From positions 20,480-84,479 of the forward strand of contig DASQMC010000016.1 in assembly GCA_035645695.1 (NCBI GenBank): a stretch of DNA of 64,000 nt, in the 5' to 3' direction. The notes below the pieces were generated by a model, which was not told the DNA's origin, did not search any database, and worked only from the letters and a program-made list of their open reading frames with translations. Positions within the stretch are counted from its first letter, which is position 1. The number at the start of each line of letters is the position of its first letter. Source of the DNA: JAIVJZ01 sp035645695. Its GTDB lineage: Bacteria > Acidobacteriota > Blastocatellia > Pyrinomonadales > Pyrinomonadaceae. Both the position numbers and the translations under genes were made by a program. Positions 1 to 8,005 of this stretch are shown here, one piece after another.

Positions 1-171
1 ATCCTGCAAGAGAACCTGACGGGCGACGCGCTCGCGCGCGAGATCGCCGAATTGATAAACGACCCGGCCGAGATCACGCGCCGCGAACAGGCGAGCCGCA
101 AACTCGCCCGGCCGGACGCAGCGGGCGCGACGGTTGATTTGATTGAGGAATTAGTGAGCAGTAAGCAGTAA
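1..171 (+). CDS. murG: MurG C-terminal fragment (lipid II-forming GlcNAc transferase)
   Basis: Open frame entering from the left edge; 56 codons are visible. The tail ARPDAAGATVDLIEEL matches the usual end of MurG, the inner-membrane-associated enzyme that adds GlcNAc to lipid I. The position just before murC, murB, ftsQ, ftsA and ftsZ fits the dcw cluster. The last codons (Ser-Ser-Lys-Gln-stop) are read out of the repeat arm that begins at 153, so the native C-terminus was extended or replaced when that element arrived. The call rests on the tail motif and context only, because the catalytic domains lie outside the window. Confidence 0.75.
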   Translation: MLQENLTGDALAREIAELINDPAEITRREQASRKLARPDAAGATVDLIEELVSSKQ

Positions 172-594
172 GCAGTGAGGTTTTATGGAGAAACCGCATA
201 AAAGGCTTGTTGCATGGCAGAAGAGCATGGAACTGGTTGTGTTGATTTACGAACTCACTAAAAGATTTCCCAAAGAGGAAATCTATGGATTGACTTCGCA
301 GCTTCGACGAGCAGCGGTCTCTGTGCCGTCAAATATCAGCGAAGGGGCAGCGGGTCGCTCGACCGATCAGTTTAAGAATTTCTTGGGAATCGCCATCGGT
401 TCACTCAACGAGGTTAGCACGCAACTTGAGATTGCCAATCGCGTCGGTTATCTGGACGAGAACGTTTCAAATAAAGCACAACATTTATTAGATGAGTGTT
501 TGGCTTTAACTTACGGACTTAAGAAGTCAATAGGTAGTAACCAATGAGGCTCTTGAATTTAAAACTGCTTACTGCTCACTGCTTACTGCTCACT
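153..594. mobile_element. Inverted-repeat cassette carrying a four-helix-bundle gene
   Basis: Left arm 153-184 and right arm 561-594 are near-perfect inverted copies built from the words GTGAGCAGT and AAGCAGT. The first 17 bases of each arm are identical in inverted orientation. The enclosed 376 bases hold just one small gene. The left arm contains the murG stop codon, and the right arm ends about 11 bases before the murC ATG. Another element of the same word family, without a gene, lies at 56489-56564. That the cassette is mobile is inferred from its interruption of a normally tight murG-murC junction and from the repeat family; no target-site duplication can be proven. Confidence 0.6.
185..547 (+). 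CDS. Four-helix-bundle protein (S23/IVS-encoded protein family)
   Basis: 120 residues, all predicted helical. The segment YGLTSQLRRAAVSVPSNISE (residues 34-53) is the hallmark of the four-helix-bundle family (TIGR02436) first known from ORFs inside intervening sequences of bacterial 23S rRNA, and related in fold to the Avd protein of diversity-generating retroelements. Molecular function is not established for the family. The gene sits exactly between two inverted repeat arms. Its ATG follows the left arm directly, and the arm sequence GTGAGG would act as its ribosome-binding site. Base composition is lower in GC than the neighbours, consistent with acquisition. The family call is confident; the role is unknown. 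Confidence 0.85.
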   Translation: MEKPHKRLVAWQKSMELVVLIYELTKRFPKEEIYGLTSQLRRAAVSVPSNISEGAAGRSTDQFKNFLGIAIGSLNEVSTQLEIANRVGYLDENVSNKAQHLLDECLALTYGLKKSIGSNQ

Positions 595-605
595 ATGGAT
601 TGACG

Positions 606-2012
606 ATGTTCCATCGCATTAAACACGTTCACCTCGTCGGCATCGGCGGGATCGGCATGTCCGGCATCGCGGAGGTGTTGTGCAACCTCGGATTCCGCGT
701 GTCGGGTTCGGACATGAAGCGTTCGGGGGTGACGGAGCGTTTGGAGCGGTTGGGCGCGGAGTTCAGAGAAGGGCACCGCGCGGAGAACGTGGGCGACGCG
801 CAGGTGGTGGTTCGTTCGACCGCCGTGCGCGACGACAACGCGGAACTCGTGGAGGCGCGCGAGCGTTCCATTCCGGTCATCGCGCGGGCGGAGATGCTGG
901 CCGAATTGATGCGTCTCAAACGCGACACGGTCGCCGTCGCCGGTTCGCACGGGAAGACGACGACCACTTCGATGATCGGGATGGTACTGGGCGCGGCCGG
1001 ATTCGATCCCACGGTCGTCGTCGGCGGCGTGGTCGGGGCGTTCGGGTCGAACGCGCGGCTGGGCAAGAGCGAGTTGATGGTGGTCGAGGCGGACGAGAGC
1101 GACAGGTCGTTTTTGATGTTAGCCCCGACTTTCACGGTCGTGACGAACATCGACCGCGAGCACATGGATTACTACCGCGACATGGAAGACATGCAGGACT
1201 GCTTCGTCAGGTTCGTCAACAAGGTGCCGTTCTACGGCGCGTCGGTGCTGTGTCTCGACGACCCTTACGTGCAGGCGGTCATTCCGCACGTCAAGCGGCG
1301 GCGCATCACTTACGGCCTGAGCGCGCAGGCCGACGTATCGGCGCACGGCATCCGCTTCGACATCCCGTTCGGCTCGCGCTTCACGGTCTGGCGCGGGCAG
1401 GAGGTGATGGGCGAGGTCACTCTGCGCGTGCCGGGTTTGCACAACGTCTATAACGCGCTGGCGGCCGTCGCTATAAGTTTCGAGTTGGAATCGCCGTTTG
1501 AAAAGACCGTGGAAGGACTCGGCGCATATACGGGCGTCAACCGTCGCTTTCAATTCAAGGGCGAGGCGCAGGGCGTGCTCGTCGTGGACGACTACGGGCA
1601 TCACCCGACGGAGATTCGCGCGACGCTGGCCGCCGCCAAGATCGGATCGTCGGGGCGGCGCATGGTCGTGCTTTTTCAGCCGCACCGTTACACGCGCACG
1701 CAGGATCAGATGGAAGAGTTTGCGCGCTCATTCAACAACGCTGATGTGCTGCTCGTGTCGGACATCTACGCGGCGAGCGAAGACCCGATTCCGGGCATCA
1801 CGGCCGAGGCTGTGGTCGAGGCCGTGAAACGCTACGGCCACAAGAACACTTTCTACGTCGGCTCGCTTGAGACGGCCGTCAAGGCTTTGCTCAGCGAGGC
1901 GCACAAAGGCGACATGGTGATCACGCTCGGCGCGGGCAACGTCTATCGCGCCGGAGAAGAGTTGATCGAACTGCTCGACAAAAACGGCGACGGAACCGTC
2001 GAAGGCAAATGA
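606..2012 (+). CDS. murC: UDP-N-acetylmuramate--L-alanine ligase
   Basis: Cytoplasmic Mur ligase that adds L-Ala to UDP-MurNAc using ATP, the first peptide step of peptidoglycan synthesis. The N-terminal Rossmann motif GIGGIGMSG lies near residues 12-20, the ATP loop GSHGKTTTT at 113-121, and the C-terminal domain carries DDYGHHPTEI. At about 468 residues it is of normal length. I place the start at ATG 606; TTG 600 is in frame and possible. No good ribosome-binding site is visible because the right arm of the inserted cassette ends just upstream, so expression may depend on read-through from murG or coupling. The stop overlaps the murB start (ATGA). Confidence 0.95.
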   Translation: MFHRIKHVHLVGIGGIGMSGIAEVLCNLGFRVSGSDMKRSGVTERLERLGAEFREGHRAENVGDAQVVVRSTAVRDDNAELVEARERSIPVIARAEMLAELMRLKRDTVAVAGSHGKTTTTSMIGMVLGAAGFDPTVVVGGVVGAFGSNARLGKSELMVVEADESDRSFLMLAPTFTVVTNIDREHMDYYRDMEDMQDCFVRFVNKVPFYGASVLCLDDPYVQAVIPHVKRRRITYGLSAQADVSAHGIRFDIPFGSRFTVWRGQEVMGEVTLRVPGLHNVYNALAAVAISFELESPFEKTVEGLGAYTGVNRRFQFKGEAQGVLVVDDYGHHPTEIRATLAAAKIGSSGRRMVVLFQPHRYTRTQDQMEEFARSFNNADVLLVSDIYAASEDPIPGITAEAVVEAVKRYGHKNTFYVGSLETAVKALLSEAHKGDMVITLGAGNVYRAGEELIELLDKNGDGTVEGK

Positions 2013-3034
2013 CGACAATGACTGCGATGACGCAAAGCACGATGAGCCTCACTGAACGCGACGCGGCGATTGCGGGGATCGCGGCGCGCACGGGCGTCGG
2101 CGCGTCGCGCGGGCGGCGTTTCGCCGAGTTGACGAGTTTGCGCGTCGGGGGCGCGATTGACTGGGTGTTCGCGCCGGAGACGGAAGAAGATGCGGCGGCG
2201 GTCGCGGGCGAACTGGAAGCGGCGGGCATCGAGTGGCGCGTGCTCGGCGCGGGCAGCAACGTGCTGGCAGACGACGAGGATCATCATTACGTCGTCGTCA
2301 GCATGCGAGAGGTGAAGGGCACGGCGTTGTTCGAGGGCGAACGCGTGAGCGTGAGCGCGGGCTATTCGCTGCCGCGCCTGTGCGTTGACGCGGCGCGACG
2401 AGGGCTGGCCGGGATCGAGGGTCTGGGCGGCATTCCGGGCACGGTCGGCGGCGCTCTCTGGATGAATGCGGGCGCATACGGGCACGAGATCGGGAACGTC
2501 GTGGAGACGGTGCGCGTGGCGCGCGGCGGGCGGGTGGTGCAGGTGCGCGCGAGCGAGATCAGTTGGAACTACCGGCACACCTCTTTTCGCGAGGGCGAAT
2601 TGTTGCTCGGCGTCACGTTGCGCCTGCGCCCGGACGACTCTGCGAAGATCGTGGAACGAATGGCCGAAGTGAAACGCCAGCGAATGGAGACGCAGCCGCA
2701 CGGCGCGCGTTCCGCCGGGTGCTTCTTCAAGAATCCGCCGGGCAGCGGTTTGAGCACCGGCAAGATGATCGACGAAATGGGAATGAAGGGCGAGAAGAGG
2801 GGCGGCGCGGTCGTCTCGCCCGTCCACGCGAACTTCATCGTGACCGAGGGCGACGACGCGCGCGCCTCGGACGCGCTTGCGCTCGCCGAAGAGATCAGGG
2901 AACGCATACGCCGCGAACGCGGCATCGAGTTGGAGTACGAGGTCGAACTGTGGCGCAGCGACAACGCGCGCGAAGCGAACGGGACGATTCCCGAAGAAGA
3001 GACGAAGGGCGTGCAGGGCAAGACGGATGAATAG
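2009..3034 (+). CDS. murB: UDP-N-acetylenolpyruvoylglucosamine reductase
   Basis: FAD enzyme that reduces UDP-GlcNAc-enolpyruvate to UDP-MurNAc with NADPH. FAD-binding motifs are visible at LGAGSNVL (79-86) and GIPGTVGGA (141-149). The catalytic region reads SAGCFFKNP (235-243): a Cys sits where E. coli MurB has the proton-donating Ser229, a substitution known in other MurB proteins. The start overlaps the murC stop by four bases (ATGA), which indicates translational coupling; further in-frame ATGs follow within the first 12 codons. The last roughly 25 residues are a hydrophilic extension. Confidence 0.95.
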   Translation: MTTMTAMTQSTMSLTERDAAIAGIAARTGVGASRGRRFAELTSLRVGGAIDWVFAPETEEDAAAVAGELEAAGIEWRVLGAGSNVLADDEDHHYVVVSMREVKGTALFEGERVSVSAGYSLPRLCVDAARRGLAGIEGLGGIPGTVGGALWMNAGAYGHEIGNVVETVRVARGGRVVQVRASEISWNYRHTSFREGELLLGVTLRLRPDDSAKIVERMAEVKRQRMETQPHGARSAGCFFKNPPGSGLSTGKMIDEMGMKGEKRGGAVVSPVHANFIVTEGDDARASDALALAEEIRERIRRERGIELEYEVELWRSDNAREANGTIPEEETKGVQGKTDE

Positions 3035-3106
3035 GTGACAACGCGGCCGGCGTTGCGCGGGCTTTCCCGTCGCGCGTCACACGTCACTCCGGGAAGAGGT
3101 TAATAG

Positions 3107-4381
3107 ATGTTGAGAGAGCAGGTAATCACACCACGCGCGGGGCGCGGCGCACAGGGCGGCGGAAGCCGCGGCCGCGCCGGAGAGATCGCGCAGCAGCGTC
3201 CGGCCAAACGCGGCGGCGGCCGTCAACAGCGTGGCGATGCGGCGAGTCGCAGGGCGTCGAAGGGCGGTTCCTCCTCCTCGTCGTCATGGGGCAGGGCGCT
3301 CGCATGGATGCCGTTCGTGGGCAAGACCTTGCTCGCCGTGTGCGTCGTGGTGGTCTGCTTCACGGCGTATCGCACGGCGTCATCTTCTTCGTTCTTTCAA
3401 CTGCGTACGGTGGACGTGAGCGGCGTCTCGCAAGGCTCGGAGGATCAGATTAAGGCCGTGGTGCGACGCGCGGGCGCGTCCGGCGGCGTGTTGAAGGCCG
3501 ACCTTTCGCTGCTCAGCGCGGAACTCGAACGCCAGCCGTGGGTGCGTCAGGCCGTCGTCACGCGCGTGCTGCCTTCGGGCTTGCGCGTGCGGATCACGGA
3601 GCGCACGCCGCGCGCCGTCGTGCGCACGGCGGCGGGGCGGTTCGTCTGGGTTGACGACGACGGCGTGCTGACGGGCACGGTCGCGCCGACGCAGAACGCG
3701 CCCGCCTTCTTCATGCGCGGCTGGGACGAGTCGGGCACGGAATCGGGGCGCACGGAGAACCGCCGCCGCGTCGAGAAGTACCTCGAACTATCGCGCGAGT
3801 GGGAAGCGGCCGGGATCGCTTCGCGCGTCAGTGAATTGAACCTCGACGACCTGCGAGATGTGCGCGCGCAGTTGACGGGCGACGATTCGCAGATCGAAGT
3901 GCGGCTCGGCCGCGACGATTTGACGAAACGGCTCAGGCAATCTTTGGAGGCTCTCGACGAGCAACGCTCGACGCCGCGCGGCGCGCACATCACATACATA
4001 GATATGACGCAGGGCAAGCGCGCCGTCATCGGCTTCAAAGCGCACGCGCTCAACCGGGGCGGCGCGGCCGCGAGCGAAAAGCCGGGTGAGGGCAAGGCCG
4101 ATGGCGATGCGGCTGGTGACAGGGCAGCCGACGACAGCGTTGTCGTCGCGTCAAGGGCGACGGCTGCTCCAAACGTCGCGGCGGGCGCGAGCCGTCGCGC
4201 GGCGGAAGCGAAGAAGCCGACGGCGCAGGCGAGCGGTAAATCGCCAAAGCAGGTTGAGAAGACGGCGAAGCGTAAAGAGGACAAGAAGCCGGACGAGGCG
4301 CGCGAGGGCGGCGAGCGCACCGCAAAGGAACGGGCGCGCGTCGGGATCGAGCGCCCGCGCAGGGTCGGGCGCAGCGGCTAG
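3107..4381 (+). CDS. ftsQ: Cell division protein FtsQ
   Basis: Bitopic divisome protein linking cytoplasmic and periplasmic division factors. An unusually long basic, Gly/Arg/Ser-rich cytoplasmic N-terminus (1-65) is followed by one transmembrane segment (about 66-87), a POTRA domain starting near FQLRTVDVSGV (about 96), and the FtsQ beta domain. From about residue 310 the protein becomes a low-complexity Ala/Lys/Glu/Arg-rich tail, which makes it about 424 residues against 250-300 for most family members. An AGAGG site lies about 8 bases before the ATG. It sits between murB and ftsA as expected. Confidence 0.88.
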   Translation: MLREQVITPRAGRGAQGGGSRGRAGEIAQQRPAKRGGGRQQRGDAASRRASKGGSSSSSSWGRALAWMPFVGKTLLAVCVVVVCFTAYRTASSSSFFQLRTVDVSGVSQGSEDQIKAVVRRAGASGGVLKADLSLLSAELERQPWVRQAVVTRVLPSGLRVRITERTPRAVVRTAAGRFVWVDDDGVLTGTVAPTQNAPAFFMRGWDESGTESGRTENRRRVEKYLELSREWEAAGIASRVSELNLDDLRDVRAQLTGDDSQIEVRLGRDDLTKRLRQSLEALDEQRSTPRGAHITYIDMTQGKRAVIGFKAHALNRGGAAASEKPGEGKADGDAAGDRAADDSVVVASRATAAPNVAAGASRRAAEAKKPTAQASGKSPKQVEKTAKRKEDKKPDEAREGGERTAKERARVGIERPRRVGRSG

Positions 4382-4466
4382 GATCGATAGCGGCGGTACG
4401 GGAGCGGATCAGGGGAGCGCGGCACGAAGGTAGGCGTGCCTTTTAGAAGAGGGGAAGTAAAAACGC

Positions 4467-5732
4467 ATGGCGAAACGCGGAGCACACACGGTCGGCTTGA
4501 GCATCGGCACGAGCCGTGTGACGTGCATCATCGGCGAGCCGGGCGACGTGCCGGGCGCGCTCGACATCGTCGGCATCGGCGAGGCGGAGGCGCGCGGCCT
4601 GCGTAAAGGCGTCATCGTCAACCCGGAAAACGCGGTCGAAGCGATCAAGCACGCGGTCGAAGCCGCCGAGCGCATGAGCGGCCTGGAAGCCGAGGAAGTC
4701 ACGATCAATCTGGCGGGTTCGCACATCATGGGCTTCAACGGTCAGGCCATCGTCGCCGTTTCGGGACGCGACCGCGAGATCACGCCCGACGACGTGCGAC
4801 GCGCCATCGATTCGGCCTGCGCCATTCAACTTCCGGCGGGTCGCGAGATAGTTGATCGGCTGCCGCAAGAGTTCATCGTCGATGATCAGGACGGCATCAA
4901 CGATCCGGTCGGCATGATCGGCGCGCGCCTCGCCGTCAAAGTCCACATCGTGACGAGTCCCGTCACGGCGCGGCAGAACGCCATCAACGCCGTCAACCGC
5001 GCCGGCCTCGTCGTCTCGGACATGGTGCTCGAACAGTTGGCCGCCGCCGAAGCGTCTCTGACGGAAGAGGACAAGGAATTCGGTTCGGCACTCGTTGACA
5101 TCGGAGCGGAGACGACGGGACTCGTCATCTACCAGCGCGGCGCGGTGCAGCACACGGCGGTCTTCGCGCTCGGCGGCTCGCACTTCACAAACGACATCGC
5201 GTTCGGCCTGCGCACGCCCATCCCCGAGGCGGAGAAGATCAAGCGTTCCGTCGGCTACGCGTCGAGCACGGGCTTGAGCGAGATGGAGCGCGGCGAACTC
5301 GTCGAAGTGCCTTCGGTGGGAGGACGCGGCCCGCGCCAGTTGTCGCGCCAGATTTTGTGCGACATCCTGCAACCGCGCGCCGAAGAGGTGTTGATGCACG
5401 TGGCCGACGAGATACGCGAAGCGGGTTGGGACAGGCAATTGTCGAGCGGCGTGGTGTTGACGGGCGGCGGGTCGCTCTTAAGCGGTATGGTTGAGGTGGC
5501 CGAACAGGTTTTCGACGCGCCCGTCAGGCTCGGCTACCCGGAGCGCGACCGTTTCGGCGGCCTCGTCGAAGACATTCAAACTCCGGCTTGGACATCCGCC
5601 GCCGGACTCTCGCTCGTCGCCGGTCGCGCTAACGCCGTCGAAGCGCGTGCGACGGGCGGTAAACGCGGGGCGACGGGTGGTTTGACCGCGTTCGTTTCAA
5701 AATTTCGCAATCGTTTTAGTAGTATTTTCTAG
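4467..5732 (+). CDS. ftsA: Cell division protein FtsA
   Basis: Actin-fold ATPase that tethers FtsZ to the inner membrane. The N-terminus VGLSIGTSRVTCIIGE is the phosphate-1 loop region, the DIGAETTGLVIY segment is phosphate-2, and VVLTGGGSLLSGM is the adenosine motif. The C-terminus FVSKFRNRFSSIF is the short amphipathic helix used for membrane binding. At 421 residues it has normal length. A GGGGAAG ribosome-binding site precedes the ATG. It is followed after about 145 bases by ftsZ, the classical pair. Confidence 0.95.
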   Translation: MAKRGAHTVGLSIGTSRVTCIIGEPGDVPGALDIVGIGEAEARGLRKGVIVNPENAVEAIKHAVEAAERMSGLEAEEVTINLAGSHIMGFNGQAIVAVSGRDREITPDDVRRAIDSACAIQLPAGREIVDRLPQEFIVDDQDGINDPVGMIGARLAVKVHIVTSPVTARQNAINAVNRAGLVVSDMVLEQLAAAEASLTEEDKEFGSALVDIGAETTGLVIYQRGAVQHTAVFALGGSHFTNDIAFGLRTPIPEAEKIKRSVGYASSTGLSEMERGELVEVPSVGGRGPRQLSRQILCDILQPRAEEVLMHVADEIREAGWDRQLSSGVVLTGGGSLLSGMVEVAEQVFDAPVRLGYPERDRFGGLVEDIQTPAWTSAAGLSLVAGRANAVEARATGGKRGATGGLTAFVSKFRNRFSSIF

Positions 5733-5876
5733 CAAGTTGTTGTATGCTGCCGCGCCAGCCGGCACAAGATGTTGTCCGCAATATATGGGTGTCACCGGCG
5801 CGCACAGCCCAAAATAGCCGCACAGGCTCTCCTGAAAGCGGCGGGCGTTCACAGAAGAGGAAAGGACTTATACGAT

Positions 5877-7034
5877 ATGACACCGGAAAGCCGTCAGCCG
5901 GGCAGTGGCATTAATATTTTCATAGATGACGATCCTCCGATCACCGGCGCGCGCATTAAAGTGATCGGCGTGGGCGGCGGTGGGGGCAACGCCGTCAATC
6001 GCATGATCGAGGCCGGCATAGAGGGCATCGAATTTCTCGTCGCCAACACGGACTTGCAGGCGCTCAAGCGTTCACGCGCGCCGATCAAGATTCAACTCGG
6101 CGGCAAATTGACGAAGGGGTTGGGCGCGGGCGCGAACCCCGACGTGGGACGAAACGCCGCGCTCGAAGACACCGAGAAGATCATCGAGGCTCTGGAAGGG
6201 GCGGACATGGTCTTCGTCACGACCGGTCTCGGCGGCGGCACGGGCACGGGCGCGGCTCCGATCATCGCCAGTCTCGCCACCGAGTTGAACGCGTTGACGG
6301 TCGCGGTCGTCACGAAGCCGTTTCACTTTGAAGGCAAGCGGCGCATGCAGCAGGGCGATCAGGGCTTGAGGGAGCTTCGCGAGTGCGTGGACACGGTCAT
6401 CACGATCCCGAACGAGCGTCTGCTCGGCAACGTGAGCAAGGATATGTCGCTGACGGACGCCTTCAAGATGGCGGACGACGTGCTCAGGCAAGCGGTGCAG
6501 GGCATCAGCGATCTCATCACCGTGCCCGGCCTCATCAATCTCGATTTTGCCGACGTGAAATCAATCATGGCCGGGATGGGCATGGCCTTGATGGGCGCGG
6601 GGCGCGCCAGCGGCGAAGACCGCGCGCTCAAGGCGACGCAGGAAGCGATCTCTTCGCCCTTGCTGGAAGAGGCGTCCATTAACGGCGCAAAGGGCGTGCT
6701 CATCAATATCACGGGCGGCCTCGATCTCACCCTGTTTGAAGTCAACGAAGCCTCTTCGATCATCCGCGAGGCGGCCGACGAGGATGCCAACATCATCTTC
6801 GGCGCGGTCATCGACGAAACCATGCGCGACGAGATGAAGATCACCGTGATCGCGACGGGCTTCGACAAAGAGTCGGCCGACGCCGGTCTCGTCACACACT
6901 CGAACGTGATGCCCGCGCCGCAGTCGCGTTACCTGCCGCGCACCGACGAGTTGCCGTCACGCAGCACAGCCGCCGGGCAGACGCGCTCCGACGATCTCGA
7001 CGTGCCCGCTTTCATTCGCAAGAAAGCGGATTAG
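5877..7034 (+). CDS. ftsZ: Cell division protein FtsZ
   Basis: Tubulin-like GTPase that forms the division ring. The GTP-binding signature GGGTGTG lies at residues 119-125 and the synergy loop and T7 region follow. The C-terminal peptide DDLDVPAFIRKKAD is the conserved tail that binds FtsA and other partners. I use ATG 5877 (385 residues), which has AGAGGAAAGGA upstream. An in-frame ATG at 5769 would add 36 residues without similarity to FtsZ N-termini, so I reject it. The stop codon is followed at once by a repeat arm at 7035. Confidence 0.96.
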   Translation: MTPESRQPGSGINIFIDDDPPITGARIKVIGVGGGGGNAVNRMIEAGIEGIEFLVANTDLQALKRSRAPIKIQLGGKLTKGLGAGANPDVGRNAALEDTEKIIEALEGADMVFVTTGLGGGTGTGAAPIIASLATELNALTVAVVTKPFHFEGKRRMQQGDQGLRELRECVDTVITIPNERLLGNVSKDMSLTDAFKMADDVLRQAVQGISDLITVPGLINLDFADVKSIMAGMGMALMGAGRASGEDRALKATQEAISSPLLEEASINGAKGVLINITGGLDLTLFEVNEASSIIREAADEDANIIFGAVIDETMRDEMKITVIATGFDKESADAGLVTHSNVMPAPQSRYLPRTDELPSRSTAAGQTRSDDLDVPAFIRKKAD

Positions 7035-7155
7035 CAGTCAGCCATCAGCTATCAGCCGTCAGCAATAAACATTGAGCCGTGAGCGGATTCAGCCGACGCT
7101 GATTCACTCACGGCTCTACTTCTTTTCCGCTGATAGCTGATAGCTGATAGCTGAC
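7035..7155. repeat. Intergenic inverted repeat, CAGC/ATCAGC word family
   Basis: The left arm 7035-7063 is made of CAGCCATCAGCTATCAGC-type words; the right arm 7129-7155 is the inverted tandem GCTGATAGCTGATAGCTGAT. A second nested hairpin sits in the loop: GAGCCGTGAG at 7074-7083 pairs with CTCACGGCTC at 7107-7116, with a further inner GATTCAGC pairing. It begins on the base after the ftsZ stop codon. It could act as a transcription end for the dcw operon, although there is no T-run. Confidence 0.75.
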
Positions 7156-7175
7156 CGCCTCCACGCGCGTGACGC

Positions 7176-7204
7176 TTGCCAAACTAACGTTGCTCGTGTA
7201 GCAT
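7176..7204 (+). promoter_or_regulatory. Candidate sigma70 promoter for the Hfq-like gene
   Basis: TTGCCA (7176-7181), a 17-base spacer and TAGCAT (7199-7204). It is the best match in the 377-base gap 7035-7411 and implies a leader of about 200 bases. A small hairpin (CGCCTG with CAGGCG) lies in that leader near 7275. The rest of the gap shows nothing recognisable. Confidence 0.4.
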
Positions 7205-7411
7205 GTCGCCCATTCCTGACAGGATTGTAATTCAACTAACGAGACAATAGACGTTCTCGTCTTGCAAACGACCACCGCCTGTAAAAGCAGGCGCATCCAA
7301 GCGCGCCATCATGTTTGGCAAATCGTCCGCTCGCCCGCGAAAGAGCCGGAGTTTCAAAATTCAGCGCGCCGTTTTCCTGCTTGTAAGACTGTTGGAGGCT
7401 AAGTAAATAAA

Positions 7412-7921
7412 GTGAATCGTAAACTCATCCGACCGACCCTGGCCGACGTGAAAAATCGTGAGCCGAACACCCAGAACGAACGTAACGACAGATACAGCGA
7501 TAGCGGCGGCGCATCTCGCACCGGCGGAGCGCCTCGCACGGGCGGCGGCGGTGGCGGCGGCGTGCCCACGCACCAATCGCGTCCCCCGCAGCAATCGGCT
7601 GATCGGGGCGACCGCAACGCCTCGTCTGCGGCGGCGGCGCAGGGGCGCAAACGCATCCCGCCCTCGGAAACCAACGCCGAAATTTTCTATTACAAGAAGC
7701 AGATGGACGCGCACACCCAGATGGTGATCGTCCTCAACGACGACGAAGAGATCGTCGGCACGATTGAGTGGTACGACCGCGCCGCGCTTAAAATCAATCG
7801 GCAGGACGAGCCGAACATTCTGCTGCTCAAGCACAACATCAAATACATGTTCAAAGCCGAAGACCGCGATGGCGGCGGCGATGACAATTCGGCCGACGGC
7901 GGTGCGGCGAAGAGCAGCTAA
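7412..7921 (+). CDS. hfq: Hfq-like RNA chaperone with long N-terminal extension
   Basis: 169 residues from a GTG start with GGAGG 13 bases upstream. Residues 1-88 are a disordered Gly/Ser/Pro/Arg-rich region. Residues 89-148 form an Sm-like domain: NAEIFYYKKQM, then MVIVLNDDEEIVGTIEWYD (Sm1) and NILLLKHNIKYMF (Sm2, with the LKHNIKYM equivalent of the Hfq YKHAI motif). This version, in which the Sm fold sits at the C-terminal end of a longer protein, resembles Hfq homologues of Acidobacteriota. Hfq normally forms a hexamer that pairs small RNAs with mRNAs. An acidic Gly/Asp tail follows the domain. The Sm-family call is firm; a true Hfq function is inferred. Confidence 0.72.
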   Translation: MNRKLIRPTLADVKNREPNTQNERNDRYSDSGGASRTGGAPRTGGGGGGGVPTHQSRPPQQSADRGDRNASSAAAAQGRKRIPPSETNAEIFYYKKQMDAHTQMVIVLNDDEEIVGTIEWYDRAALKINRQDEPNILLLKHNIKYMFKAEDRDGGGDDNSADGGAAKSS

Positions 7922-8005
7922 CTACCCCGCACACTTTTAAAACTGAACGAGCGCGCGGCTGTTCTTGATACGAGGAGCCGCGCACGCTCTTTTCCGCATC
8001 GCGTG

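Noticed and set aside
595..603. ATG-GAT-TGA mini-frame before murC as leader peptide
   Set aside because: Two codons formed by chance at the edge of the repeat arm; no ribosome-binding site.
4443..5438. 331-codon open frame on the minus strand
   Set aside because: Shadow of ftsA, whose motifs are unmistakable.
5769..5876. 36-residue N-terminal extension of FtsZ from ATG 5769
   Set aside because: No ribosome-binding site and no similarity to FtsZ; ATG 5877 has AGAGGAAAGGA upstream.
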